A stretch of 64,000 bases of DNA from Colwellia sp. (GCA_022969175.1 JALJPB010000018.1:1-64000); one strand, 5' to 3'; counted from the stretch's first letter, positions 44,520 to 54,693 are shown. Translations and numbers: made by a program. Notes: generated from the sequence alone by a model not told the origin.

Positions 44520-45146
44520 ATGCTAAATATATTATGTTTTGGAGATTCAAATACCTGGGGATATGTACCGGAAAAGGGCCTTCGCTACGATGAAAACACT
44601 CGCTGGACAGCAATTGCTCAGTCATTGTTAGGGGAGCAGTTTCGGATACATGAAGCGGGCCTAAATGGCCGCACTATAATGCAAGGCGAAGCTAACAGAG
44701 AATTTCGCAATGGCGCTGAACTACTCAATCTATATTTAGAAAGCTGCAGACCACTTGATATGGTGATTATTATGCTTGGCACAAACGATCTTAAAGCCAG
44801 CTTCGATTTATCGATTAACACAATTACCCAAGCAGCCAGGGCGCTTTGCCAGCAAGTGCTGGAGTTTGATTACGCGCCTTATCATTGTCCAAAATTAATG
44901 TTAATTGCACCAGCACCTTTGGTGGCATCTGAAAACATTGATAGTGAATTTGAAAACCGTATTGCTGATTCAAAGCGTTTAGCACCCGCGTATTATCAGC
45001 TGTGTAACGAACTTAATATCGATTTTGTTGATGCAGGACGAATCGTTAAAGCATCAATTATTGATGGTGTTCATTGGGACAAAGATGGGCATCATAATTT
45101 TGGCCAACACCTATCTACGTTATTGCAACAGCTATCCGAAAAATAG
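44520..45146 (+). CDS. SGNH/GDSL hydrolase, arylesterase-like
   Basis: 208 residues with the four SGNH blocks: FGDSNTWGY (catalytic Ser at ~9), GLNGRT, LGTNDLK and a C-terminal DGVHWDKDGH (Asp and His). The GDSNTWG form is typical of the cytoplasmic arylesterase group found next to transport genes. There is no signal peptide. It hydrolyses a small ester or acetyl group. Confidence 0.92.
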   Translation: MLNILCFGDSNTWGYVPEKGLRYDENTRWTAIAQSLLGEQFRIHEAGLNGRTIMQGEANREFRNGAELLNLYLESCRPLDMVIIMLGTNDLKASFDLSINTITQAARALCQQVLEFDYAPYHCPKLMLIAPAPLVASENIDSEFENRIADSKRLAPAYYQLCNELNIDFVDAGRIVKASIIDGVHWDKDGHHNFGQHLSTLLQQLSEK

Positions 45147-45567
45147 CAGCGGTTAGTTTTAGGGTAAAACAAAGAGGACGACTTACTGCTTAAGCCCTTT
45201 TTCTTCTAGCGTCATGCTGCTTTTTATTCAGCTATATTGTAAAACCATATTATTTCTCGTATATTTTTCGATAGAGTATCAGTATTAAGTGATGTCCTAA
45301 AATTAACTTTTACCTCTTAGTCTTCTTATTTTAGTTACGAATTTATCATCAAAAGCAGTCCGCTTGGCCACCTTAGCTGTAATTCGGAGGTTATAGGATT
45401 AGTTTTCAGCAAGACGTTAATTATTGCGTCCATTGCAAACGCTGTCAGGCCGTTGAGTGACTACATTGAAGACATTTTTTAGTATCTAACAAGGGCGGCG
45501 TATTGCCAGACGCTAGGTAATTTCATGTTCAGCTAGAATAAAAAGTAAAATTAACTATAGTAATATT
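45147..45567. other. Intergenic region with left copy of a ~50-bp repeat
   Basis: No gene seen. The segment 45412-45461, starting AGACGTTAATTATTGCG, is ~80% identical to 46752-46801. The two copies bracket the solute-binding protein gene in the same orientation. A TAACAAGGGCGGCG stretch follows at 45487. Confidence 0.6.
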
Positions 45568-46374
45568 ATGCTAACTTTACATAAAATGAGCCAAAAGGGC
45601 ATTTTGAAGCTATTGAAGCTATTGAAGTATTGCGTATTCTATTTTAGTTGCTCTTTTATGTGGTTGTTTGCTTGGCAATCTTGTGCCCAAGAGTTATATA
45701 TTGTTACCGAGCACCTACCACCTTATCAAATCTTGAATGACGACAATCAAGTTGAAGGCTTAGCTACTGAAATCATTCGCGCCGCTTTAGAGCTGACGCC
45801 ATATAAATACCAAATACATATCTATCCTTGGTCACGTGCTTTTGTGATGGGGTCAAAAAATGTCAATACCTGTATTTATCTTATTTCCAACAGTGCAGAA
45901 AGAGCAAAGCACTTTCAATGGGTAGCTCCAATTGTTTCCACAAATGACTATTTTATTGCCCTTAGCAACCGAACTGACATCCAAGTAAGCAATATTGAAG
46001 ATATTAAAAACTATAAAATTGCGGTATTAAAAGATGATAGAACTCATCATTTACTGTTAAGGCTTGGATTCGAAGAGAACAAAAACCTTTATATCATCAA
46101 TAATCCATATTCAATGCTCAAACTGTTGATAACAAGAAAAAATATTGACTTCATAGTGACCGATACTGTTATGTTAAAATATCGTGCAAAATTTAACAAT
46201 ATCGACCTAAAGCTATTTGAAATTTATTTTAAACTGAATAAAAACCCTGTTAATTTAAATTTCGCTTGCAGTCTCAATACCCCACTCAAAACTATAAACA
46301 CCCTCAAAGCGGCGATAAATACCATCAAAGAAAATGGTGCTTACCAAAAAATCTTGCAAAAATGGCAGCTTTAA
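45568..46374 (+). CDS. Periplasmic solute-binding protein family 3 domain protein
   Basis: 268 residues. The signal segment (~25-42) ends near SCAQE. The domain-3 fold starts with LYIVTEHLPPYQILNDDNQVEGLATEII and contains YPWSRAFVMG and a C-terminal NGAYQKILQKW helix. No permease or ATPase is nearby, so it is more likely a signalling or scavenging orphan than part of a local ABC importer. Bracketed by two copies of a direct repeat, suggesting insertion as a unit. Confidence 0.85.
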   Translation: MLTLHKMSQKGILKLLKLLKYCVFYFSCSFMWLFAWQSCAQELYIVTEHLPPYQILNDDNQVEGLATEIIRAALELTPYKYQIHIYPWSRAFVMGSKNVNTCIYLISNSAERAKHFQWVAPIVSTNDYFIALSNRTDIQVSNIEDIKNYKIAVLKDDRTHHLLLRLGFEENKNLYIINNPYSMLKLLITRKNIDFIVTDTVMLKYRAKFNNIDLKLFEIYFKLNKNPVNLNFACSLNTPLKTINTLKAAINTIKENGAYQKILQKWQL

Positions 46375-46751
46375 AAGCATAAAATATCTTTTAACAAGGT
46401 AAGTGCTCTCCTCGCAAACATGTTAATTCCAGATGGAAAGACAATATTTGCCTTTTGTGAGATGATACGTTAGCTGCTCTAGGTGCACTTCTTGAAGGTG
46501 ATTTTACGCATTTAAAACTATCAAATAGTGACAGGAAACTGATTACCGGACAAAGCATTGACTGGATATTAAGCAATAATAAATAAACCTTGCTTGCTCA
46601 TTATTTCAAAGTGATTTTAGTTGGCAAGTCCCTCTCAACAGGATGTTGATCAGAAGTTTCATTTCTTGAAAAAAAGAGAATAATCCATCATCAGCATATC
46701 TGTCTTGAAAAAGTGTAGAGGCTGGGGTCGTCACAAGTTTTATTTCTCTGT

Positions 46752-46801
46752 TAGACGTTAATTATCGCGCCCGTTGTAAACGCTGTTCGGCCGTATTGTG
46801 T
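46752..46801 (+). repeat. ~50-bp direct repeat, right copy
   Basis: Matches 45412-45461 in the same orientation at ~80% identity, sharing AGACGTTAATTAT, AAACGCTGT and GGCCGT. The two copies enclose the solute-binding protein gene. Confidence 0.65.
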
Positions 46802-46873
46802 CAAACTCGGCTATACGGTTAGTTGTATTTATTTTTAAATTGCTCTACTAAACAGACGTTGTGACATGGTTTA

Positions 46874-47000
46874 ATGGATCCAACCACCCCAGATAAGAGA
46901 TAATATTCTTAACTGGGGAAAATGAAAAGACACGTAAAAAGAAATACTCAAAAGAATTTAAACTCGATGCCGTTAACTTAGTTTTTGACAAAATTATAGC
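46874..47000 (+). mobile_element. Remnant of an IS3-family transposase orfA
   Basis: After ATG 46922 and a one-base frameshift the sequence reads TRKKKYSKEFKLDAVNLV, the N-terminus of IS3/IS911-type OrfA proteins, and then breaks down. Upstream, CCCCAG (46887-46892) pairs with CTGGGG (46913-46918) near what would be the element's left end. No rest of the transposase is present. Confidence 0.7.
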
Positions 47001-47194
47001 AAAGCAGCGGCAGTATACTCATTGTTGAGCTAAACATTTTAACTTGTCAATACCGACTGGATAATGCCTAGCTTAACCAGTCATTGTGATGACAATTTTC
47101 AATTTACCAGTACCGTTATGACAAAATTTATCATCTTGAGCAATTTTAAATAAAGTAGTCAGTAGTTATTGTAACTAAGCGAGGGAAGATTCCA

Positions 47195-48064
47195 TTGAAA
47201 TATATTAATATTACATTCATGCTGTTTATCTTGAATTTATTCGGTACAGCACATTCTAATGCATCAGAAATAAACGATACAAACAGGCAATCTAGAATAA
47301 AAATTTTAGCAAAAGAGTTTATTCTGGTGAATCCCGGTTTTTTCACCATGGGCTCCAGCCAAGGGAGGAATAATGAGCAACCGGAACATCAGGTTAGAAT
47401 CAGCAATGCCTTTGAATTAGGGAAATATGAAGTCACCCAGGCTTTGTGGTTTGAAATAACAGGAAAATCCCCTGCGGATCAATTGGAAATATTACGCCAA
47501 GCTATAGGGAAACCCAAGCATGATGACCTGAGGGGTGTGGGAGATAACAATCCAGCCTATCTGGTTTCCTGGAATGAAACTCAGATATTTATCCGAAAAT
47601 TAAACGCTGCAGATGAAATTTATCGGTATCGCCTGCCCACTGAAGCCGAGTGGGAGTTTGCAGCGAAAGCTGGTATTGATACACTCTATTCCTTTGGTAA
47701 CGACAGTAAGAATTTAGAGGATTACGCCTGGTATATCGAAAATTCAGGTTATGAAACCCACCCTGTTGGATTAAAAAAACCAAATCCCTGGGGATTTTAT
47801 GACATGCATGGAAATGTCCATGAATGGGTACAGGATCAGGCGTCTGACTTCAGTAGTGGATTACAATCTGACCCCAGAGGACCCAATGCGGATAGCGATA
47901 AGAAGAAGTTATTTAATGATGGTGATAAAGGCCCAGACAGAATAATGAAAGGTGGTAGCTGGGGTAATCCGGCACATAGTAGCCAGTCTTCACGGCGAAC
48001 AATCAATAATCCGAACTCACGAAGTCGAGGACTAGGCTTTCGCTTAGTGAGGAGCAAGAAATAA
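47195..48064 (+). CDS. Formylglycine-generating-enzyme/SUMF1-family protein
   Basis: 289 residues from TTG 47195, which follows GAGGGAAG. Signal peptide (ends ~SNASE). The FGE-sulfatase domain is complete: FFTMGSSQGRNNEQPEHQV, KYEVTQALWFEITG, PAYLVSWNETQIF, RLPTEAEWEFAAKAG, NPWGFYDMHGNVHEWVQD, MKGGSWGNPAHSSQSSRR and GLGFRLVRS. The two copper-binding cysteines of true FGE are not evident, and no sulfatase is nearby. It may be an ergothioneine-type or structural family member. Next to transposase debris, so possibly acquired. Confidence 0.88.
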   Translation: MKYINITFMLFILNLFGTAHSNASEINDTNRQSRIKILAKEFILVNPGFFTMGSSQGRNNEQPEHQVRISNAFELGKYEVTQALWFEITGKSPADQLEILRQAIGKPKHDDLRGVGDNNPAYLVSWNETQIFIRKLNAADEIYRYRLPTEAEWEFAAKAGIDTLYSFGNDSKNLEDYAWYIENSGYETHPVGLKKPNPWGFYDMHGNVHEWVQDQASDFSSGLQSDPRGPNADSDKKKLFNDGDKGPDRIMKGGSWGNPAHSSQSSRRTINNPNSRSRGLGFRLVRSKK

Positions 48065-48520
48065 GCTGTCAGTCAATTAATTCTGCTAGAACGGCAGCTA
48101 TGCGATAAAATGGAAGAATAATTAGAAGATGCTTGAGCGGCGGCTCCTCGCTCAAAACCGCCCGTGGGCTACTTAATTGTTTGTGAAACTGCAATACATG
48201 ATTTTATTGTTGAAATACAAATTTTAGCAATGATGACCGGCAGCAATGAGCCTTGAAGCAGTCCATGACTACAGTAACTCAAGAACTTCCTATATAGCGC
48301 ACTAAATATTATGCAGTAGACCCACCAAGATCTAAACATTACCTGTATACGGTAACCCCATAGAAATAAGTAGACCTTATAATACACAAAGACCCATCAC
48401 CATCAACGAGTTCATTATTTGTACAAAAAATCTAATTATGATTACCATTAAACAGCCAACTCAGCTATAATGCGCGACTTGAAAAATCCATGAACACATT
48501 TTAGCTCGGAGTACAGGCTT
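48065..48520. other. Intergenic region with promoter for the ABC-F gene
   Basis: 456 bp with no clear gene. A TATAAT at 48466-48471 with TTACCA at 48442-48447 is a reasonable sigma70 promoter for the ABC-F gene. CGGAG at 48507-48511 is its ribosome-binding site. The GC-richer piece near 48135-48170 fits no feature I know. Confidence 0.55.
48442..48471 (+). promoter_or_regulatory. Candidate sigma70 promoter for ybiT
   Basis: The -10 element is TATAAT (48466-48471). The -35 is TTACCA (48442-48447) with 18-bp spacing. The leader to the proposed ATC start would be about 43 nt. Confidence 0.45.
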
Positions 48521-50125
48521 ATCATCACTACAAGTAACATCACAATGCAATTTGGCGCTGAACCATTGTTTGAGAACATTTCGGCCAAATTTGGTAACGG
48601 TCACCGTTACGGTCTTATTGGCGCTAATGGTTGTGGCAAGTCTACATTCATGAAAATCCTTAGTGGTGAGCTAGCTCCAAGTTCAGGTAATGTCTCTGTC
48701 AGTACCGGAAATAAAGTGAGTACTTTAGGTCAAGATCAGTTTGCCTTTGAACAGTTCAATGTTATTGATACGGTAATTATGGGTGATATGCCGTTATGGA
48801 AAGTTAAGCAAGAACGTGACGCCATTTACGCACAAGCGGAAATGAGTGAAGCCGATGGCATGCGCGCAGGTGAGTTAGAAAGTGAATTTGCTGAAATGGA
48901 CGGTTACACCGCTGAAAGTCGTGCTGGTGAAATTTTATTAGAAGCAGGCATTGAAGAGTCTATGCATTATGGTTTAATGAGCCAAGTTGCACCAGGTTGG
49001 AAGTTGCGTGTTTTGCTTGCGCAGGCACTATTTGCTAATCCTGATATTTTATTGCTTGATGAGCCAACCAACAACCTCGATATTCATACCATCAGTTGGT
49101 TAGAAGGTGAGTTAAACAAACGTAAGTGCACTATGATTATCATTTCCCATGATAGACATTTCCTTAACTCTGTTTGTACTCATATGGCTGATATCGATTA
49201 CGGTGAATTGCGTGTATACCCGGGTAATTATGAGTTCTTCTTAGAGCAGTCAAGCTTATTACGCGAACAGTTATTATCGGGTAATGTTAAAAAAGCTGAA
49301 GAAATTGCCGAGCTGCAAGACTTTGTTAACCGTTTTGGTGCTAATGCTTCAAAAGCTAAACAAGCGAGCTCTCGTGCTAAAAAAATGGATAAAATTAAAC
49401 TCGATGATGTTAAGTCGTCGAGCCGTATAACACCTAAAATTGCCTTTGCACCGGGTAAAAAAATGCATCGCCAAGCTTTAGAGCTTGAAAATCTTGGTCA
49501 TGGCTTTGATGGCAGCACCTTATTTGAAAACGGCAACTTATTATTAGAAGCTGGCGCTAAATTAGCTATTATCGGCGAAAATGGTGTGGGTAAAACAACC
49601 TTGTTACGCTGTTTAATGAGCGAGTTAGCACACACAGAAGGTGTGGTTAAATGGTCTGAAAATGCCTCTGTAGGTTACTGTCCACAAGACAGTGGTTCAT
49701 ATTTTGATAATGAATTAACGTTAATGGACTGGATGTCACAATGGCGCAGACCCTGTCATAACGATTTAAGTGTTCGTGGTATGTTAGGCCGACTGTTATT
49801 TACTGATGACGATGCTAACAAAAAAGCTCGTAATTGTTCAGGTGGTGAGAAAAACCGCTTGTTATTTGGTATGTTAATGATGGCTGATATCAATGTATTG
49901 ATTATGGATGAGCCGACTAACCATATGGATATCGAAGCTATCGATGCATTAAATAATGCCTTGAAAGATTTTGAAGGCACGTTAATATTTGTTAGTCATG
50001 ACCGTGAGTTTGTTTCAAGCTTAGCGACACGCATTATCGATATTAAAGATAAAACATTAGTTAACTTCCAAGGTTCTTTAGATGAATACCTTGATAGTCA
50101 AATTAACAGCAAAAAAGTAGCATAA
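48521..50125 (+). CDS. ybiT: ABC-F ATPase YbiT, apparently starting at ATC
   Basis: 534 residues if started at ATC 48521. Two ABC domains have Walker A GANGCGKS and GENGVGKT, signature-region CSGGEKNR in the second, Walker [12 protein letters not shown] and [11 protein letters not shown], and the linker helices of ABC-F proteins. It matches YbiT throughout. The usual start ATG 48545 lacks a ribosome-binding site and removes the first beta strand. The in-frame codons before it spell ITTSNIT, aligning with the LVSSNVT of E. coli YbiT residue for residue. This places initiation at ATC 48521, nine bases after CGGAG. ABC-F proteins act on the ribosome. Its regulation may use the rare start. Confidence 0.9.
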   Translation: MITTSNITMQFGAEPLFENISAKFGNGHRYGLIGANGCGKSTFMKILSGELAPSSGNVSVSTGNKVSTLGQDQFAFEQFNVIDTVIMGDMPLWKVKQERDAIYAQAEMSEADGMRAGELESEFAEMDGYTAESRAGEILLEAGIEESMHYGLMSQVAPGWKLRVLLAQALFANPDILLLDEPTNNLDIHTISWLEGELNKRKCTMIIISHDRHFLNSVCTHMADIDYGELRVYPGNYEFFLEQSSLLREQLLSGNVKKAEEIAELQDFVNRFGANASKAKQASSRAKKMDKIKLDDVKSSSRITPKIAFAPGKKMHRQALELENLGHGFDGSTLFENGNLLLEAGAKLAIIGENGVGKTTLLRCLMSELAHTEGVVKWSENASVGYCPQDSGSYFDNELTLMDWMSQWRRPCHNDLSVRGMLGRLLFTDDDANKKARNCSGGEKNRLLFGMLMMADINVLIMDEPTNHMDIEAIDALNNALKDFEGTLIFVSHDREFVSSLATRIIDIKDKTLVNFQGSLDEYLDSQINSKKVA

Positions 50126-50180
50126 ACTGTTAACTTAGTTTTAAAGTTAATCTCAGTTAGATTTTCATTCAATATATAGG

Positions 50181-50224
50181 CATATATGGTTGATCGTAGT
50201 TTCAATACTTGTTCACCATATATG
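50181..50224. repeat. 10-bp inverted repeat in the ybiT downstream spacer
   Basis: CATATATGGT (50181-50190) pairs with ACCATATATG (50215-50224) around a 24-base loop. Without a T-run it is a weak terminator candidate; it may be a binding site. Confidence 0.4.
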
Positions 50225-50292
50225 TCCAACTTGCTAGTTAATTAACTATGACATAGCACTAATAATGCTCATATAACTCATTAGGACTCATA

Positions 50293-50751
50293 ATGATAAA
50301 CAATGATATTCTTCGTCGCCTCAGTACTATCTTCGCTTTTGATAATGAAAAATTACAAGCTATCTTCGCTTCAACTCAATGCAATATTTCTCTTGAGCAA
50401 ATAACGTGTTTATTTAAAGAGAAAGACGATGCTGAATATAAAGCATTATCAGATGTTGAGTTTGCCAGTTTTTTAAATGGTTTAATTATTGAAAAACGCG
50501 GCGCGAAAGATGGACCTCAGCGTGAAGCGGAACAAGAATTAACTAACAATCTTATTTTTAATAAAATTAAAATTGCTGTAGCGTTAAAAGCTGATGACGT
50601 GATCGCTGTGCTTGAGTCAGCTGGCTTGACGTTAGGTAAGTATGAGCTGAGTTCATTTTTTAGAAGCGTGAATCATAAACATTATCGTGAATGCTCAGAC
50701 GATATTTTATCTACTTTTATAAAAGGTTTGAAGATCAAACTTCAAGACTAA
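50293..50751 (+). CDS. DUF1456 family protein (YehS-like)
   Basis: 152 residues containing two copies of the DUF1456 helical unit: NNDILRRLSTIFAFDN at the start and NNLIFNKIKIAVALKADD near 85, each followed by an FF/FL-x-x-L motif (SFLNGL, STFIKGL). The function is unknown. It ends 16 bp before the RhlE-type helicase, probably one transcript. Confidence 0.9.
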   Translation: MINNDILRRLSTIFAFDNEKLQAIFASTQCNISLEQITCLFKEKDDAEYKALSDVEFASFLNGLIIEKRGAKDGPQREAEQELTNNLIFNKIKIAVALKADDVIAVLESAGLTLGKYELSSFFRSVNHKHYRECSDDILSTFIKGLKIKLQD

Positions 50752-50767
50752 GGTTTAGGTAACGTTT

Positions 50768-51949
50768 ATGCCATTTTCAAAACTTGCTTTATCAGAGCCA
50801 TTATTAAAGGCTATTAATGACTTAGGTTACACTGCGCCAACTGCTATTCAAAAAAAGGCTATTCCGGTTGTTTTATCAGGAAAAAACCTAGTTGCTGCTG
50901 CTCAAACCGGTACCGGTAAAACAGCGAGTTTTGCTCTGCCTTTGTTAGAACAATTAAATAATGGTCACAAATTACGTGGTAAACGTATTCAAGCGCTGGT
51001 GCTAACACCCACTCGCGAGTTAGCAGTGCAAGTTGAGGCAAGTATTGCTCAGATGGCTAAGTATACAGATCTTACCTCGATGGCGGTATATGGTGGTGTT
51101 GACGAAGCGCCACAAAAACAGGCTTTAATTTGGGGCATTGATATTCTAGTCGCCACCCCAGGCCGCTTGTTAGATTTAGCCCATCAAAGGGCATTGCATT
51201 TTGATGAACTCAAAGTTTTAGTATTAGACGAAGCCGATAGAATGCTGGATATGGGCTTTATCGAAGATATTAATAAAATTATAGAACGCCTACCATCTTC
51301 AAGACAAAACCTGTTGTTTTCAGCCACTATTTCAGATGATGTTCGCTCGCTTGCTAAACGTAATATTGCGAATGCGGTGGAAATATCTGTTAGCCATGAC
51401 AAAAGTCAAAAACCAAACATTGACCAATGGCTAGTAACGGTTGATAAAAGCAATAAATCAGCGCTACTGAGTCATTTAATTATTGATAAGCAGTGGCAAC
51501 AAGCGCTTATTTTTATTGAAACCAAACAAGGCGCTGCCAAACTTGTTAGCCAGTTAGACAAACGAGGCATTACTGCAGATTCACTTCATGGCGGTAGAAC
51601 ACAAGCGGTACGTGAACAAATACTGGCAGACTTTAAGTCAGGAAAAATTAAATTTTTAGTATCAACAGGTATCGCCGCTCGTGGTCTTGATATTGACGGG
51701 CTTGAGCGGGTGGTAAATTATGACTTACCTAAACAAGTAGATGAATATATTCACCGTATTGGTAGAACTGGTCGAGCAGGAGCGAAGGGCGAGGCCATAT
51801 CACTGGTATCAAAAGATAATTTCAGAGAGCTTTGTGCTGTAGAGTCTCGATTAGGAAACATTATTTTGAGAAAGTCGTTTGAAGATTTTCCCGTTAAAAA
51901 AGTGGTACCTGTGTCTATTTTAAATTTTAAGCCTAAAAATAAAAGGTAG
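50768..51949 (+). CDS. DEAD-box RNA helicase, RhlE type
   Basis: 393 residues. Q motif (GYTAPTAIQKKAIP), motif I AAQTGTGKT, Ia PTRELAVQ, II DEAD (~152), III SAT, V TGIAARGLDIDG and VI HRIGRTGR are all intact. The C-terminal tail is short and lacks the basic extension of SrmB/DeaD, fitting the compact RhlE group. It likely unwinds RNA in ribosome or mRNA metabolism, useful at low temperature. It forms an operon-like pair with the DUF1456 gene. Confidence 0.93.
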   Translation: MPFSKLALSEPLLKAINDLGYTAPTAIQKKAIPVVLSGKNLVAAAQTGTGKTASFALPLLEQLNNGHKLRGKRIQALVLTPTRELAVQVEASIAQMAKYTDLTSMAVYGGVDEAPQKQALIWGIDILVATPGRLLDLAHQRALHFDELKVLVLDEADRMLDMGFIEDINKIIERLPSSRQNLLFSATISDDVRSLAKRNIANAVEISVSHDKSQKPNIDQWLVTVDKSNKSALLSHLIIDKQWQQALIFIETKQGAAKLVSQLDKRGITADSLHGGRTQAVREQILADFKSGKIKFLVSTGIAARGLDIDGLERVVNYDLPKQVDEYIHRIGRTGRAGAKGEAISLVSKDNFRELCAVESRLGNIILRKSFEDFPVKKVVPVSILNFKPKNKR

Positions 51950-52533
51950 TGAGTATTACTTTAAGTCTAAAATTTTTACTTTAACTTATTTTAGGCTTGT
52001 TAAACTGATATTAAGATAATCAACATTATTATTCTCAATTTTTATTTTCGATTCATATAAACACTAAATACCGGCAACTGTTTAATCACCTTCTTGTTTT
52101 AGTAATTTTTTATCAACAGAGAATGGAATTTAATAATTTAATATCATTCAACTTGCTAAATTAATCATTTAGTTGTGAACTTTTCTCTTTTCAAGCAAGT
52201 TACCTAAGCTGCTATCAAGTTTGTCCTTCGATAAATGTAGACTTATATTCCATAGAATACAATGCTTTATGAATATTGTTTGTTAATTAATATAAGATGA
52301 CAAATCAATTAATATAAAGTAAATCTTATCATCTTTCCTAATTTTTACATTACTTAAAATATAATGAACACTGCTGATCGTGTACTTTTTTGTCATAAAA
52401 ATAATATCAACAAAAGTGCATAGGGATCAGAACTTTTGATTCACTAAGTATCAGTGTAGATCAGCTAATAATGGCTCAAAGTAAGACATTTTTTGGTCTA
52501 TTTAATGATTTAAAACATATCGGAGTAGCATTA
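51950..52533. other. Intergenic region before the secreted protease
   Basis: 584 very AT-rich bases. A TATAAT at 52360-52365 may be the protease -10 element; no good -35. An ATG at 52471 in frame with the protease lacks a ribosome-binding site. No gene or structured element is evident. Confidence 0.45.
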
Positions 52534-54633
52534 ATGTTTACTACAAAAGATGTAAATAATTCAGATAAGTTATGGAATGACTTTGATAGAAACATATCAG
52601 TAACAAATAAAACAGGGAAAACTAAATTGGCAATTGCGCTTGCCAGTTTATTATCAGCATTAACTATGCAATCAGCATTAGCGACATGCTCAATTTCAAC
52701 CAATGACCGTTATGAATACATTCAAAGTATTAAACTCAATGGCACTACTTTATCAAGTGGAGTGGTATTAGAGGATAATGACGTATTGGAATTAACACCG
52801 GGCTATAGTGGTTATGCTTACAGAGATCACTGGAGTGTTTGGCTTGATTTAAACAACGATGGCGATTTTTCTGATAGTAATGAATTGGTTTTTACTACCA
52901 GTAGTGCAAGTAACTCAACGGTATCTGCGACTTTAGACATACCATCTAGTACTAATGTTAGTAGTACGGCAATGCGTGTCTTGCTGCATTCAGATACCAT
53001 CAACAGTGATTCATGTAATTTTAATGGTTTTGGAGACAGTGAAGATTTTTCAGTAAATGTTGGTGACGACGATGATAGCGGTACTGGTACAGGTGGTGGC
53101 AGTTCAGGCGATTACCAACTAAGTCAAACACCTCGTGGGGGAGCAAACGAACATATTCTATCAGTTGAATTTGATCGATATGAATATAGCACAGGTAATA
53201 ATGACGGCTATGCTGATTTAACGCATAAAACATTTAACATTAGTGATGGCGACAGTATTACTTTAACGCCATCTTCAAGTTGGGGAACTGATTGGGCTGT
53301 TTGGATTGATAGTGATCAAAATGGTGCCTTTGACAGCGATGAAAAAGTTTTTTTTGGCAGTGCAACTCGTGGCAAATCGGTTGAAGGGACATTAGACCTT
53401 GATGGCATTAGCTCTGGTACAGCACGTATGCGTATTGCCATGAACGGTGATGGTACTGCTGATGCTGATGGCTTCAAGTATGGTGAGATTGAAGATTATA
53501 CTGCAAATGTACAATCTGGCGATACAGGCGGCGGAGACACTGGCGGTGGCGATACAGGCACCGATAACTCAGGCGATAAGAACTATGGTTCACATGTTAA
53601 ATGGGAACACGACAATGTGAAAGTTAAAATCTTTAGATTTGAATTCACTGATGTTGACTTAACCTGGTCTAAAAGTCGTATTGAGTCTGAGATGAATGAA
53701 GTTGCCGACTATTTTGATAACGAGTCTTACGGCCGCTTTGATGTTACTTATGAAATATATAATGAAGTTATTTTAGTAAACGATAGAGTCTCTGAGTGGG
53801 ATGATAAAAGCTCTAATGATTGGAAAGACTATTATGCAGAAGAGTTAATTTCTCGTGGTGAAGATGATTATTGGAATATCGATGATAATACTATTTATAT
53901 CATCCTTTCTCCTCAAATTTCTGATTGGGGCATAAAAGCAGGTGTAAATCCAGGAGCTATCAGAGTATATGATACCGGTGATCAGCGTTCTCAAGCAGGT
54001 GGTATTGCTCATGAGATGGGTCATGCTATGGGTCTTCATCATGCGCAAGGTTTAGATGGCAAAGACACTGTCTTTGGTGTTGGTGACTATGAAAGTGAAT
54101 TTGTTGGTTATGGTAATTTCTTCAGCATGATGGGCAATAATGCTTGGGATTTTGGTAGCTTTAACCTTTACTACAAAAACTTCTTTGCTGCATGGAATAT
54201 TGAAGATTCAGTACCGGTAGTTAACTCATCAGGTACCTATAAAATTTATGCACATGATCAAGGTTCTATGAACGGTGATATTGGTATTCGATTAAAAGCA
54301 GGTAATGGCGACGTTACTTACTGGGTTGAATACCGTACTGAAGATGGTGCAGATAGTAATGGGGTATTAATTAATACTGAAGGTCACTTCCCAGATGAAG
54401 ATTCACGTTCATTTTATTACGGTACATCATTCTTACTTGATATGACGCCAAATACTTTCCCTGATGATCCAAATGATGAATTTGACGATTTTGATGACTT
54501 CATCGATGGCGCGCTTGTTGTAGGAAAAAGCTATACCGATAAATGGAACGCTTTTACTATCACAACAAAAAGAACAGGTGGTACTTTAGGCACTGCTAGC
54601 GCATGGATTGAAGTAGAAGTTGACATGCATTAG
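52534..54633 (+). CDS. Secreted metalloprotease with two GEVED domains
   Basis: 700 residues from ATG 52534, eight bases after GGAG. A signal peptide with a long polar n-region ends at SALATC. GEVED domains are at ~55-175 and ~195-325 (YSGYAYRDHWSVWLDLNNDGDF, WAVWIDSDQNGAFDS, FGDSEDFSVNV and GEIEDYTANV). A Gly/Thr-rich linker follows, then the peptidase with zinc motif HEMGHAMGLHH (His493), close to the M6/immune-inhibitor-A type. A final beta domain (~560-700) is present. It is probably exported to the medium to digest protein. No inhibitor or secretion gene is adjacent. Confidence 0.9.
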   Translation: MFTTKDVNNSDKLWNDFDRNISVTNKTGKTKLAIALASLLSALTMQSALATCSISTNDRYEYIQSIKLNGTTLSSGVVLEDNDVLELTPGYSGYAYRDHWSVWLDLNNDGDFSDSNELVFTTSSASNSTVSATLDIPSSTNVSSTAMRVLLHSDTINSDSCNFNGFGDSEDFSVNVGDDDDSGTGTGGGSSGDYQLSQTPRGGANEHILSVEFDRYEYSTGNNDGYADLTHKTFNISDGDSITLTPSSSWGTDWAVWIDSDQNGAFDSDEKVFFGSATRGKSVEGTLDLDGISSGTARMRIAMNGDGTADADGFKYGEIEDYTANVQSGDTGGGDTGGGDTGTDNSGDKNYGSHVKWEHDNVKVKIFRFEFTDVDLTWSKSRIESEMNEVADYFDNESYGRFDVTYEIYNEVILVNDRVSEWDDKSSNDWKDYYAEELISRGEDDYWNIDDNTIYIILSPQISDWGIKAGVNPGAIRVYDTGDQRSQAGGIAHEMGHAMGLHHAQGLDGKDTVFGVGDYESEFVGYGNFFSMMGNNAWDFGSFNLYYKNFFAAWNIEDSVPVVNSSGTYKIYAHDQGSMNGDIGIRLKAGNGDVTYWVEYRTEDGADSNGVLINTEGHFPDEDSRSFYYGTSFLLDMTPNTFPDDPNDEFDDFDDFIDGALVVGKSYTDKWNAFTITTKRTGGTLGTASAWIEVEVDMH

Positions 54634-54662
54634 TTTCTAATTCACTAGTCATAGTTCTTTTA

Positions 54663-54693
54663 AAAGGTTGAATTGTTTTATTCAGCCTTTTTT
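54663..54693 (+). terminator. Intrinsic terminator of the protease gene
   Basis: AAAGGTTGAAT (54663-54673) pairs with ATTCAGCCTTT (54680-54690) with one G-T wobble, followed by more T's. Confidence 0.85.

Larger units (their letters stand above)
46375..47194. other. Gene-poor segment with degraded coding remnants
   Basis: 820 bp without an intact gene. It holds an open tail at 46461-46586 that reads like the C-terminus of a lost gene (ALGALLEGDFTHL ... DWILSNNK), the right copy of the ~50-bp repeat (46752-46801) and the transposase remnant at 46874-47000. It looks like an eroded insertion site. Confidence 0.65.

Noticed and set aside
48065-48520. tRNA or other stable RNA gene
   Set aside because: No cloverleaf or known RNA pattern could be drawn from the GC-richer piece.
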